Shown here: positions 53,324 through 61,642 of the stretch, one piece after another
Layout: every line of letters starts with the position of its first letter
How positions within the stretch are numbered: the first letter of the stretch is position 1
Translations under genes and position numbers: made by a program
Notes under the pieces: model-generated
Told to the model about the DNA's origin: nothing
The model's input: only the letters and a program-made list of their open reading frames with translations
The model's database searches: none
Assembly (NCBI GenBank): GCA_035286465.1
Contig: DATEDF010000046.1
Location: forward strand, 14,544 to 78,543
Direction of reading: 5' to 3'
From: Fen-1231 sp035286465
GTDB taxonomy: Bacteria; Gemmatimonadota; Gemmatimonadetes; Gemmatimonadales; Gemmatimonadaceae
Length of the DNA: 64,000 nt

Positions 53324-54225
53324 GCGACGCCGTCCTCGTCCGCAATCTCGACTACCGCGCGGGAAAGGAGTTCGCGATTCGCGACCTCGCGATGACCGTC
53401 CCCGCGGGATCCGTCTACGGCTTCCTGGGCCCCAACGGCTCCGGGAAGACCACGACGATCCAGCTCCTGCTCGGGATGCGCCGCGCCGACGCGGGCACCG
53501 TGAGCGTGCTCGGCCACGACGTCCCCGCCGGCGTCCACAAGGCGCTCGCGCGGATCGGCTACGTGCCCGAGCGGCTGCACCTCTACCCGACCCTCACCGT
53601 CGAGGAGACGCTCCGCTACCACGCGGCGTTCTACCCGGACTGGGACACCGCGCGCGCCGAGCAGCTCCGCCGCGAGTTCGCGCTCAGAGCCGAGCAGGCA
53701 GTCGAGCGGCTCTCGAAGGGCGAGGCGGGGAAGCTGATGATGCTCCTGGCGCTCGCGCACACGCCCGAGCTGCTCGTGCTCGACGAGCCGACGGACGGCC
53801 TCGATCCCGTGGTGCGGCGCGACATGCTCAATGCGCTACTCGAGTACGTCTCCGCCCGACACGCGACCGTGCTGATCTCGAGCCATCTCGTGCACGAGCA
53901 GGAGCGCATCTGCGACCACGTCGGCGTGATGGACGACGGCCGGCTCGTGGCCGAGATGCCGATGCACGCGTTCCGGAGCGGGATCAAGCGGCTCCGCATC
54001 ACGGGCGCGCCGCGCGACGCGGGGTCGCCGCCGTTCACGCTCCTGACGCGCGGGCTGCGCGCGGGACGGGAGGAGGAGTGGGTCGTGCGCGGCTGGCAGA
54101 CGGAGATGCACGACTGGTTCACCCGCGTGGGCGGCGAAGTGCGCGAGGTGATTGATCTGGATCTCGAGGAGAGCTTCGTGGAACTGCTGCGCGCCGCCCG
54201 CAAGAGCGAGCCGGAGGGCAACTGA
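53320..54225 (+). CDS. ABC transporter ATP-binding protein
   Basis: 301 residues, ATGA overlap with gntR. Walker A is GPNGSGKTT (38-46), the signature is LSKGEAGKL instead of LSGGQ, Walker B LLVLDEPTDGLDP, and the H-loop is SSHLVHEQE. The last ~80 residues form a small C-terminal domain. The overlap with gntR and the permease marks this as the transporter of a GntR-YtrA operon, of the bacitracin/peptide-resistance or cell-envelope-stress type. It could also energise the upstream ADOP proteins, but this is speculation. Confidence 0.92.
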   Translation: MSDAVLVRNLDYRAGKEFAIRDLAMTVPAGSVYGFLGPNGSGKTTTIQLLLGMRRADAGTVSVLGHDVPAGVHKALARIGYVPERLHLYPTLTVEETLRYHAAFYPDWDTARAEQLRREFALRAEQAVERLSKGEAGKLMMLLALAHTPELLVLDEPTDGLDPVVRRDMLNALLEYVSARHATVLISSHLVHEQERICDHVGVMDDGRLVAEMPMHAFRSGIKRLRITGAPRDAGSPPFTLLTRGLRAGREEEWVVRGWQTEMHDWFTRVGGEVREVIDLDLEESFVELLRAARKSEPEGN

Positions 54226-54878
54226 TGTTCCGACAAGTCCTGTACGTCCAGTGGAAGTGGGCGCGGCTCGAGCTGATCGTCTGTGCGATCGCGGCGTTTC
54301 TCATTCCGCCCGTCGTGATGAACGTCTTCATCGGGCAGTACGACACTTACTACACGAGAGGACTCCTGACCGGGTCGGCGGCGACCGGCGTGTTCTACGT
54401 GGCGCTGGCGCTCGTCGTGGCGGTGACGCTCGCGGCACGGCCGTGGAACGCGGACGCCGCGCTCAACCACGCCTACGCCCTCTCGCTCCCGGTGAGCTGG
54501 AGCGAGTTCACGCGCTATCGGTTTCTGGCCGGCGCCGTGCTGCTCGTTGTGCCCGCGCTCACGGTGTGGCTGAGCGGGATCGTCACCGCCGGGAGCATCA
54601 CGATTCCACCCACGCTCCAGGCGTATCCGGCGAGTCTCGCGATCCGCTTCCTCCTGATGGCGCTCGTGCTCTACTCGGCCGTCTTCGCGCTGCAGTACGT
54701 CGCGGGGAAGCGCGCGGCGAAGCTGGGAGCGTGGGTGCTCGTGCTGCTGCTCGTCGTGGAGGTGGTGGTGCAACTGTTCCACCTCGGGGACCCGTTCGTC
54801 CCGACGTGGAAGCTGCTCACGAGCTGGCCCGGCCCGTTCCGGCTGCTCACGGCGCGCTGGATGCTGATTGATGTCTGA
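54225..54878 (+). CDS. ABC transporter permease, six-helix
   Basis: 217 residues; ATG overlaps the previous TGA by one base (TGATG). About six membrane helices are visible, starting LELIVCAIAAFLIPPVVM and ending in LGAWVLVLLLVVEVVVQLF. Such short permeases pair with the ATPase next to them to form an ABC-2-like exporter. No clear family signature other than hydrophobicity, so the substrate is unknown. Confidence 0.75.
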   Translation: MFRQVLYVQWKWARLELIVCAIAAFLIPPVVMNVFIGQYDTYYTRGLLTGSAATGVFYVALALVVAVTLAARPWNADAALNHAYALSLPVSWSEFTRYRFLAGAVLLVVPALTVWLSGIVTAGSITIPPTLQAYPASLAIRFLLMALVLYSAVFALQYVAGKRAAKLGAWVLVLLLVVEVVVQLFHLGDPFVPTWKLLTSWPGPFRLLTARWMLIDV

Positions 54879-56037
54879 CGCGGCTCGCCGTCGGGGCGGT
54901 TTCGGGCGCGCGGGGCGTTACGTTTCGCTCGCGCTCGCGCTGATCGCGTCCACGCTGCTCACGTCCACGCTGGTCGCGTCGGGCGCCGGCGCTCAGGACG
55001 CGGCGCAAATCCGCGCGCGCACGCTCGCCGCTTCGCGTCACGCCCTCGCGATGCGTGCGAGGTACGACAGCGCGCGCCGCGCCGCGCGCGCCGTGCTCCC
55101 GAGCGACTCGATCCGCGCCGGAGGCCTCACACTGCGGGTGGACCCCGAGGTGGTGCGGGGGACGACGCGCCGCACGATTGAGCGTGCCGCGGCTCGGGCG
55201 TCGGAAGAGATTCGCCGCACGCTCGGATCCGCGGCGGACGACCTCACCATCGGGAATCCGGTGGTCGTGCGGGGCCTCCCCGCGTACGCTCTCACCTGGC
55301 GCGGGTCGCGGCTGGCCTTCGGGCTCGCCGGCGTCCCGGGGCGCGCCAGCATGTATGCACTGACGCTCAGCGAGCACGAAGCGACGAGGACGATCCTGGA
55401 TCTCGTCGGCTCCCTCGCGGCCAGCCGGGCACCCGACTCCTTGCGCGCGTGGACCTACGGCTGGATTCCCGCGTTCCGCGAGGAGGAGTCGCGCTGGGCC
55501 GACTTCGCCGTCGAGCTCGCGGTCTCGCGATCGTTTGTCGCCCGCGCCTGTCATCGCGGGGCGCTCGGGCAGTGCGAGCGGGCGCTCGGGCTCGTGCCGG
55601 TGCACGACAAGCTCACGGAGTGGTACGCGCCCGAGGACTGGCGCGCGCTCCTTGACAGCTGGAAGCCGCTGGATCCCGATGTCGAGGCCGTACGCCGCGA
55701 CTGCGTGGAGAAAGGGGTGCCGGCATCGTGCGAGCGCGCGGCGCGCGCACGCACGGTTCCACTCCCCCTGACCATGGCCGCGCGCCAATCGCTCCTGGGC
55801 CTCGCGCTCGAACGCGGCGGCACGGACGCGTATCGGCGGCTGCTCGCGGCGCGCGGCGGCGTGCGCGAGGTGCTCGCGGCGACCGCGGGCATCGGCGCGG
55901 ACTCGCTCGTGGCCGAGTGGCGCGCGCGCGTCCTCGCCGCCTCGCCACACGGCACGCGGCCCGGCGCGGCCGAGGCGGGCTTTGCGCTCGCGTGGGTGGT
56001 GCTCCTGTCGGTGGCCGCCGCGCGGAGGCGCCCGTGA
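54871..56037 (+). CDS. Uncharacterised exported protein with C-terminal membrane anchor
   Basis: 388 residues from ATG 54871, overlapping the permease stop by eight bases; a TTG one codon earlier is less likely. A signal peptide (YVSLALALIASTLLTSTLVASGAGA) is followed by a soluble domain with two Cys pairs (ACHRGALGQCER; RDCVEKGVPASCER) and a C-terminal helix (AGFALAWVVLLSVAAARRRP). It is probably periplasmic and bound to the inner membrane. The C-terminal ~100 residues (YRRLLAARGGVREVLAATAGIGADSLVAEWRARVL) recall the end of the next protein and of peptidase MA-like families. No catalytic motif was recognised. Confidence 0.6.
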   Translation: MSDAARRRGGFGRAGRYVSLALALIASTLLTSTLVASGAGAQDAAQIRARTLAASRHALAMRARYDSARRAARAVLPSDSIRAGGLTLRVDPEVVRGTTRRTIERAAARASEEIRRTLGSAADDLTIGNPVVVRGLPAYALTWRGSRLAFGLAGVPGRASMYALTLSEHEATRTILDLVGSLAASRAPDSLRAWTYGWIPAFREEESRWADFAVELAVSRSFVARACHRGALGQCERALGLVPVHDKLTEWYAPEDWRALLDSWKPLDPDVEAVRRDCVEKGVPASCERAARARTVPLPLTMAARQSLLGLALERGGTDAYRRLLAARGGVREVLAATAGIGADSLVAEWRARVLAASPHGTRPGAAEAGFALAWVVLLSVAAARRRP

Positions 56038-57221
56038 AGCTCACCTTCGAGCGCTGGATCGCCGCCATCGTGTTGGCGTGCGCGACCGTCGCGGTCCTGC
56101 TCCTTCCGCCACTCCCCCGCCGGTGGAGTGACGAATACTACTGGTACGGGTCGTTCGACGAAATCGTGATTCCGGGCGGGCTCGCGCAGCGTACGAATGC
56201 CGCCGCGACGCACGCACAACTGCTCCGGGAGGCCGATGACGCGGCTCAGGACATCGAGGCCGCACGACGCGTCTTCGCCGCGCGGCCGGCCAGGCCAGGC
56301 GAGCCCGAGGTCTGGTTCGCCGCGGACGTCGGCGAGGCCACGCGGCGCCAGGTGAACGCGGTGCTCGCCGCCGAGCACGAGGAGCGCGGCGAGTGGCGCG
56401 GAAAGGGCCTCGTCGCGCTGATCGTCCGCAGCGACACCGCCACCACGCTGGACGGCCGCCCCTTGCCGAGACGATGGAGCTGGAACCAGCTCACGCTCCG
56501 CGTAGTGCCTCCCTCCGCGGCGACGGGCGGGCGCTGCGTGGCGGTGCTGTCGCTCGGCGCGACCAGACTCAGAGGGGGCGAGGTTCAGAAGACGATCTTC
56601 CGGCCGCTCCTCGATGGGTGCGCCTTCCACGACGCCTTCGGCACGCCGGGCCCCGAGATCGCGGCGTGGCTCACCGCCGTGCGCTTCAGCACCGCTCGCA
56701 CATACGCGCCGGCGGCGAGCGACTCACTGCGCCGCGCGTTCCGTCGCATGTACTCCTACGGCTATCGTGACCCGTACGCCAATCGTGGAGACCCCGCCAG
56801 CATCCGCTGCCGGGACGGCGAGGACGCGCCGTGCCTCGAAGCGCTCGCCCCGGGGACCCGGCCCGAGGAGTGGTGGCCCTGGTGGGAGCGTGACCGGTCG
56901 GTTCCGTCACTCGCGGTGTCGAGCCGGCAGGATCCGCGAGAAGTGACTACGCTCGGCGCCACGCTCGACGCGCTCGCGCACGACCTGGGGCCTGCGCGCT
57001 TTCAGCGCCTCTGGACCTCGAGCCGGCCGCTGGCCGAGGCGTACACCGACCTCGCCGGCGAGCCGCTCGCGGCGTGGATTCGCCGCAGACAGCTCGACCT
57101 GACCGGGCCGGTGCAGCGCGGTCCGCTCGACACCGCGGGCGCCAACGCGGTGACGCTCCTCACCGTGCTGCTCCTCGCGGCGCTCGCCGTGCGGCTGTCG
57201 CCGCGCGCGAGGACTGACTGA
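56034..57221 (+). CDS. Uncharacterised exported protein, partner of the preceding one
   Basis: 395 residues from GTG 56034, overlapping the previous TGA (GTGA). An N-terminal membrane helix (WIAAIVLACATVAVLLLPPL) and a C-terminal one (ANAVTLLTVLLLAALAVRL) bracket a periplasmic domain with four Cys residues (GRCVAVLSL, LLDGCAFHD, SIRCRDG, APCLEAL). Its final soluble stretch (GPARFQRLWTSSRPLAEAYTDLAGEPLAAWIRRRQ) parallels the preceding protein, so the two may be distant paralogues or subunits. Last gene of the GntR-ABC operon; it ends five bases before the convergent propeller gene. Confidence 0.6.
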   Translation: MKLTFERWIAAIVLACATVAVLLLPPLPRRWSDEYYWYGSFDEIVIPGGLAQRTNAAATHAQLLREADDAAQDIEAARRVFAARPARPGEPEVWFAADVGEATRRQVNAVLAAEHEERGEWRGKGLVALIVRSDTATTLDGRPLPRRWSWNQLTLRVVPPSAATGGRCVAVLSLGATRLRGGEVQKTIFRPLLDGCAFHDAFGTPGPEIAAWLTAVRFSTARTYAPAASDSLRRAFRRMYSYGYRDPYANRGDPASIRCRDGEDAPCLEALAPGTRPEEWWPWWERDRSVPSLAVSSRQDPREVTTLGATLDALAHDLGPARFQRLWTSSRPLAEAYTDLAGEPLAAWIRRRQLDLTGPVQRGPLDTAGANAVTLLTVLLLAALAVRLSPRARTD

Positions 57222-57226
57222 GCAAC

Positions 57227-60200
57227 CTACGGCACGAACCTCGGCGCCTGTATCAACACGTGCGGTGTCCCCTTCAGGAGATCGTTGATCTTCACGATCC
57301 GCGTGTTCACGATCCCGTCGAGCCGCGTCTGCGCCGCGTTCGTCTCACCCGTCAGCTCCGTGAAGCGGAGCTGCTCGCCCACCGTCGGCGGCCACATCGG
57401 CCCCCGGATCATCCCCGACACCGACTGCGCCTCCTCGCGCAGCCGCGGGTACTGCCGGTAGCCGAGCCCCGCGATCGGCCGCGCGAGCACCGAGTCGCGG
57501 AACTGCCTGAGGTCCCTGAGTCCGCCGTCAATCTCGGCGAGCACCGGTTGCTGGGCCGCGGCGCCGGGCGCGCCCGCGGCCGTGTCGCGCGGCGCACTCC
57601 GGATCTGCGTCTGGAGCGACGTGAGCTGCTGCACGAGGTTGTCCACGGTACTGACGATTCGGTTCACGCGCACGACCATCTCCTGCGCCTGCATCGAGGT
57701 GGTGAACTGCTGCGCGAGTTGCGCGGCGGTCATGTCAGAACGCGGGTCGAGCGAGACTTCGACGTTCTTGGAGTACCTTCGCCCCTCGACCTGCAGCGTG
57801 ACCGTGTACGTGCCCGGCAGTGCGGCGATCCCGCCGCCACCGCCGAAGAAGGCGAACTCGGGCGGCGCGGCCTCGTCAGCCGCCGCCGCGCGCCGCTGCG
57901 CGCGAAGCGCCGCGAGTGATGTGTCGGGGCCGGCCGCGCCGGCCGCCGCGCCACCACCACCACCACGACCGCCACCCCCGCCTCGCCCCCCGCCGCCCGC
58001 GGGCGCCTCGTACCGCAGGTCCCACGCGATCCGGTTCACGCCGGGCTCATCGAGCACGCGGTTGTAGCGCCGCACCACGCGACCGTCCTTGTCGGCGATC
58101 GTCACGTTCACCGCGCCCGGCGGCTGCGACTTCAGGTAGTACGAGATGATCGCACCGTCGGGCGGGTTCCGGCCGCTCCAGGTCTTCTGCCCGAGGCTGC
58201 CGTCGCGATTCCACATGTTCCACCGCACCGCGGGCCGCACGTCGAAGAGCGTCACCTCAGCGGCCTGCGCCACGCCCAGCTGCTGCAGCGGCGTGATGTC
58301 GTCCAGGATGTACATCCCGCGCCCGTGTGTGGCGATGATGAGGTCGTTCTCGCGCGGATGGATCTGCAGGTCGCGCACCGGAACCGCGGCCAACTCGCCG
58401 CGCAGCGACACCCAGTGGCCGCCGCGGTCCCACGACGCCCAGATCCCCAGCTCCGTGCCGACGAAGAGCAGGTTCCGGTTCTTCGGATCTTCACGCACCA
58501 CGTGCGCCCACCCCGCCGTCGCCGGCAGGTCGCCCGCGATCGCCTTCCACGTGCGGCCGAAGTCCGTGGTCATGTACACGTACGGCGTGTAGTCGTCGCT
58601 CTGCCAGTGGCTCGCGGTGACATATGCGGTGCCCGCGTCGAAGTGCGACGCTTCCACCGTGCCGATCCACGCGTTCGGCTTGAGCCCCGCCACGGTCCGG
58701 AAGACGTTGCTCCAGGTCTTGCCGCCGTCACGCGTGACCTGCACGTTGCCGTCGTCCGTTCCCACCCAGATGAGGTTCGCGTCGAGCACGGACGGCGAGA
58801 TCGAGAGCAGCGTGCAGTGAAACTCCGCCGCCGTGTTGTCCACCACCACCGGGCCGCCGGACGACTGCATCTTGGCCGGGTCGTTGGTCGTGAGGTCGGG
58901 CGAGATCACCTCCCACGACAGGCCGTTATTCGTGGACTTGAAGAGGACGTTGCCGCCGAAGTACACCACACCCGGATTCTGCGGCGAGAGCGCGACGGGG
59001 CTGTTCCAGTTGAAGCGGTACTTGTGGCCGAGCATCGCGTCGCCCACCGAGCCGACGCGGTTCGGGTAGGGATAGATCGTCTTCTGCACGCCGAGGCGCG
59101 TGTCGGTCACGTTGACGTACCCGCCCTGCGCCGTGGAGTAGATCATCCAGGGCTTTGCCAGGTCGGGCACCGTGAAGAACCCGTCGCCGCCCGAGACCGT
59201 GAACCAGTCGGACTTGCGCACCGCGCCGGAGAGTCCGATGCTCGGCCCGCACCAGTTGCCGTTGTCCTGCAGCCCGCCGCACACCATGTACGGCTTCTGC
59301 AGGTCGTAGTTCACGTGGTAGAACTGCGTGAACGGGAACGTGTTCACGACTTCCCACGTGCGGCCCGCGTCGAGACTCACGTGCCAACCGCCGTCGGAGC
59401 CCTCGAGGATCCGCTTCGGGTTGAGCGGGTCAATCCACATCGCCTGATGGTCGCCGTGAATGCCGCCGCCGATGGAGCGGAAGGTCGCGCCGCCGTCCTC
59501 CGACAGCTGCAGCGAACCCGAGAGCGAGTAGAGCCGGTTCGGGTTCTGCGGGTCCACGCGGATGTCGGAGTAATAGAACGGGCGGAAGTTGATGTTCGGG
59601 TCGCGATTCACCGTGCGCCACGTGCGGCCCGCATCATCCGTGCGCCAGAGCTGGCCCTCGGTCTTGGTCTCGCTGATCACGTAGACGATGTTCGGATCGC
59701 TCGGCGCCACCGCGAGGCCGATGCGGTCCATGTCGCCCTTGGGGAGCCCGCGTTCCCGGTCCTTGCCCGAGAGACGCTCCCACGTTTCGCCGCCATCCAC
59801 CGACTTGTACACGGCGGTATTCCCGCCGCCGGACGTGAAGTACCACGCCCATCGCCGGTACGTGTACATCCCCGCGTAGATGACGTTCGAGTTTCGCGGG
59901 TCCGCCGAGATGTCGGAGCAGGCGGTCTGAGGGTCCACGTAGAGAGTCTTCTTCCAGCTCTTCCCACCGTCGGTGGTCTTGAAGACGCCGCGCTCCTCGT
60001 TCGCGCCCCACTCGCGACCGAGTCCGCACACGTAGACGATGTCCGGATTCTTCGCGTCAATGATGACGCGCGTGATCTTGTCGGTCTTCTCGAGCCCGAT
60101 CTTCGTCCAGTGCTCGCCGGCGTCCAGGGACTTGTACATCCCGCCGCCCGTGGACGCGCTGTTGCGCGGATTCCCCTCGCCCGTTCCGACGTAGATGATG

Positions 60201-60589
60201 TTCGGATCGCTCGGCGCGACGGCGATGTCACCGATCGAGCTGACGTCCTGCCGGTCGAAGATGGGCCGGAAGGTCGTGCCGCCGTTCGTCGTCTTGATGA
60301 TGCCGCCCGCGGCACCGCCGACGTAGTAGGTGTTCGGATCGCCGGGCACGCCGGCGATCGCGGGGATGCGACCGGCGTTGTTCGCGGGGCCGATCGAGCG
60401 CCAGCGGAGTCCCTTGAGCGCTTCGGCGACCGGGTCCTTCGTCGGCGCGGCGAGCGCGAGGCGTGTTTCGGGCGGGAGCTTGGGGGGTTCGGGCGCGCGG
60501 GTGGCGGGGGGCGTGGGGCGCTGTGCCGAAAGTGCGCTCACCGCAAGCGTGAGCAGCACGGGAAGCGCGCGACTGGAGATGCCCGGCAT
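57227..60589 (-). CDS. Large exported BNR/VPS10-sortilin-like propeller protein
   Basis: 1120 residues from ATG 60589, which has GAGGAA upstream and opens a signal peptide (ALPVLLTLAVSALSAQ). The body repeats BNR/Asp-box turns, for example TTNGGTTF, SLDAGEHW, TTDGGKSW, SVDGGETW and TDDAGRTW, as in sortilin/VPS10 and glycosidase-type propellers. A beta-sandwich (NVTIADKDGRVVRRYNR) follows near 830, then a Gly/Ala insert at about 890-915, and a helical C-terminal part. Members of this family are abundant in Gemmatimonadota and often annotated as glycosyl hydrolase-like; no catalytic residue is evident. Confidence 0.8.
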   Translation of the reverse strand: MPGISSRALPVLLTLAVSALSAQRPTPPATRAPEPPKLPPETRLALAAPTKDPVAEALKGLRWRSIGPANNAGRIPAIAGVPGDPNTYYVGGAAGGIIKTTNGGTTFRPIFDRQDVSSIGDIAVAPSDPNIIYVGTGEGNPRNSASTGGGMYKSLDAGEHWTKIGLEKTDKITRVIIDAKNPDIVYVCGLGREWGANEERGVFKTTDGGKSWKKTLYVDPQTACSDISADPRNSNVIYAGMYTYRRWAWYFTSGGGNTAVYKSVDGGETWERLSGKDRERGLPKGDMDRIGLAVAPSDPNIVYVISETKTEGQLWRTDDAGRTWRTVNRDPNINFRPFYYSDIRVDPQNPNRLYSLSGSLQLSEDGGATFRSIGGGIHGDHQAMWIDPLNPKRILEGSDGGWHVSLDAGRTWEVVNTFPFTQFYHVNYDLQKPYMVCGGLQDNGNWCGPSIGLSGAVRKSDWFTVSGGDGFFTVPDLAKPWMIYSTAQGGYVNVTDTRLGVQKTIYPYPNRVGSVGDAMLGHKYRFNWNSPVALSPQNPGVVYFGGNVLFKSTNNGLSWEVISPDLTTNDPAKMQSSGGPVVVDNTAAEFHCTLLSISPSVLDANLIWVGTDDGNVQVTRDGGKTWSNVFRTVAGLKPNAWIGTVEASHFDAGTAYVTASHWQSDDYTPYVYMTTDFGRTWKAIAGDLPATAGWAHVVREDPKNRNLLFVGTELGIWASWDRGGHWVSLRGELAAVPVRDLQIHPRENDLIIATHGRGMYILDDITPLQQLGVAQAAEVTLFDVRPAVRWNMWNRDGSLGQKTWSGRNPPDGAIISYYLKSQPPGAVNVTIADKDGRVVRRYNRVLDEPGVNRIAWDLRYEAPAGGGGRGGGGGRGGGGGAAAGAAGPDTSLAALRAQRRAAAADEAAPPEFAFFGGGGGIAALPGTYTVTLQVEGRRYSKNVEVSLDPRSDMTAAQLAQQFTTSMQAQEMVVRVNRIVSTVDNLVQQLTSLQTQIRSAPRDTAAGAPGAAAQQPVLAEIDGGLRDLRQFRDSVLARPIAGLGYRQYPRLREEAQSVSGMIRGPMWPPTVGEQLRFTELTGETNAAQTRLDGIVNTRIVKINDLLKGTPHVLIQAPRFVP

Positions 60590-60668
60590 GGTGTCGTTCC
60601 TCAGCGGGTGTCGGTCGTTCGATATCGGACTTCTGCGATCAGTCCTATCGGTTCTATATGAACGCGAA

Positions 60669-60700
60669 GGGAGGCCCGACGCCAGTGCGCCGGGCCTCCC
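60669..60700 (-). terminator. Hairpin after tRNA-Thr
   Basis: GGGAGGCCCG (60669-60678) pairs perfectly with CGGGCCTCCC (60691-60700). It lies 18 bases beyond the tRNA-Thr 3' end on the minus strand, followed by TTCGCGTT, and likely ends the tRNA transcript before the propeller gene. Confidence 0.7.
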
Positions 60701-60718
60701 GGGAATGTGCAACACGAG

Positions 60719-60790
60719 AGCCACAGGTCGGGATTGAACCGACGACCGCTCGATTACGAATCGAGTGCTCTACCACTGAGCTACTGTGGC
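60719..60790 (-). tRNA. tRNA-Thr(CGT)
   Basis: 72 bases. Acceptor GCCACAG/CTGTGGC; anticodon stem CTCGA/TCGAG with loop TTCGTAA gives anticodon CGT; T loop TTCAATC. CCA is not encoded. Last of seven minus-strand tRNAs. Confidence 0.95.
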
Positions 60791-60849
60791 AGACCTTGAT
60801 GCGGAATGCCGGATGCGAGATCAGAGGAGTGCATCCATCTCAGACTGCA

Positions 60850-60931
60850 TGCCCTGGCTCGGATTCGAACCGAGACGCCTTACGGCACCACCCCCTCAAG
60901 ATGGCGTGTCTACCAGTTTCACCACCAGGGC
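60850..60931 (-). tRNA. tRNA-Leu(GAG)
   Basis: 82 bases, class II. Acceptor GCCCTGG/CCAGGGC, anticodon loop TTGAGGG giving GAG, a long variable arm (TGCCGTAAGGCG) and A73, the Leu discriminator. Confidence 0.93.
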
Positions 60932-60937
60932 GTCACT

Positions 60938-61011
60938 GCAGACTTCAAACTTCAGACATCAGACTTCAGACCGGCACATCTGACGTCTGATGTCTGACGT
61001 CTGATATCTGC
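60938..61011. repeat. Intergenic palindromic element of CAGAC-like units
   Basis: Arms 60938-60970 and 60979-61011, 33 bases each, match at 28 positions around an 8-base loop (CCGGCACA). The arms are built from short units such as CAGACATCAGAC and TCTGACGTCTGA. It lies between tRNA-Leu and tRNA-Asp. Same design as 40630-40715. Confidence 0.8.
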
Positions 61012-61019
61012 CGTTCCAA

Positions 61020-61094
61020 CGGGAGCGACGGGGCTCGAACCCGCGACCTCTCGAGTGACAGTCGAGTGCTCTAACCAAACTGAGCTACGCCCCC
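61020..61094 (-). tRNA. tRNA-Asp(GTC)
   Basis: 75 bases. Acceptor GGGGGCG/CGCTCCC with one G-T, anticodon loop CTGTCAC giving GTC, G73 as expected for Asp. Confidence 0.95.
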
Positions 61095-61095
61095 A

Positions 61096-61167
61096 TAGCC
61101 CCAACGGGAATCGAACCCGTCTTTGCACCTTGAAAGGGTGCCGTCCTGGCCGCTAGACGATGGGGCC
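61096..61167 (-). tRNA. tRNA-Glu(TTC)
   Basis: 72 bases beginning GGCCCCATCGTCTAG and ending TGGGGCTA. The anticodon loop CTTTCAA gives TTC. Acceptor pairs GGCCCCA/TGGGGCT, with one G-T at the end. It is one base from tRNA-Asp. Confidence 0.95.
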
Positions 61168-61210
61168 TCCGCATAGACCATGCGGCCTGCCGAATCCGCA
61201 TCGCCTCGCA

Positions 61211-61283
61211 TAGCGGTAACGGGATTCGAACCCGTGTTTGAGCCTTGAGAGGGCTCCGTCCTAGTCCCCTAGACGATACCGCC
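61211..61283 (-). tRNA. tRNA-Glu(CTC)
   Basis: 73 bases. Acceptor GGCGGTA/TACCGCT; anticodon stem GAGCC/GGCTC with loop CTCTCAA gives CTC; same D-arm (TCGTCTAG) as the other tRNA-Glu. Confidence 0.95.
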
Positions 61284-61325
61284 TCTTCCGAACCACTCCC
61301 AACTCACCGTCGGGCCGAACGTCAG

Positions 61326-61415
61326 GATCGCCAGCCGCCGGCGATCACACCCTTCGCCCTTCACCGCCAAGATCGCCAGCCGCCGGCGTACACCCCCTGC
61401 ACCCTTCACCGCCAC
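61326..61415. repeat. 45-base tandem duplication in the tRNA cluster
   Basis: Two adjacent 45-base units (61326-61370, 61371-61415) share the start GATCGCCAGCCGCCGGCG and the end CCTTCACCGCCA, with differences in the middle. It lies between tRNA-Glu(CTC) and tRNA-Trp. No function is evident. Confidence 0.75.
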
Positions 61416-61487
61416 AGGCCCGGCAGGAATCGAACCTGCAACCCCCGGTTTTGGAGACCGGTGCTCTACCAATTGAGCTACGGACCT
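61415..61487 (-). tRNA. tRNA-Trp(CCA)
   Basis: 73 bases. Acceptor AGGTCCG/CGGGCCT, anticodon stem CCGGT/ACCGG with loop CTCCAAA giving CCA, G73 discriminator as expected for Trp. Confidence 0.95.
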
Positions 61488-61495
61488 ACAGAGAG

Positions 61496-61570
61496 GGTGA
61501 CTGAGGGGACTTGAACCCCCAACCCCCGGAGCCACAGTCCGGTGCTCTAACCGGTTGAGCTACAGTCACC
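61496..61570 (-). tRNA. tRNA-His(GTG)
   Basis: 75 bases including the G at -1 that faces C73, the His identity pair. Anticodon loop CTGTGGC gives GTG. First of the tRNA cluster, 72 bases downstream of efp. Confidence 0.95.
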
Positions 61571-61642
61571 ACGAGCCATCCGTCGCGCCCGGTACAATCT
61601 CGTCAACTGCGCGGATCAGGGACAAGTGAGCGCGACCCGCCG

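Noticed and set aside
53320..54225. ABC ATPase as the dedicated MacB for the five ADOP permeases
   Set aside because: It overlaps the gntR and its own six-helix permease, and its signature is LSKGE; no direct evidence ties it to the ADOP proteins.
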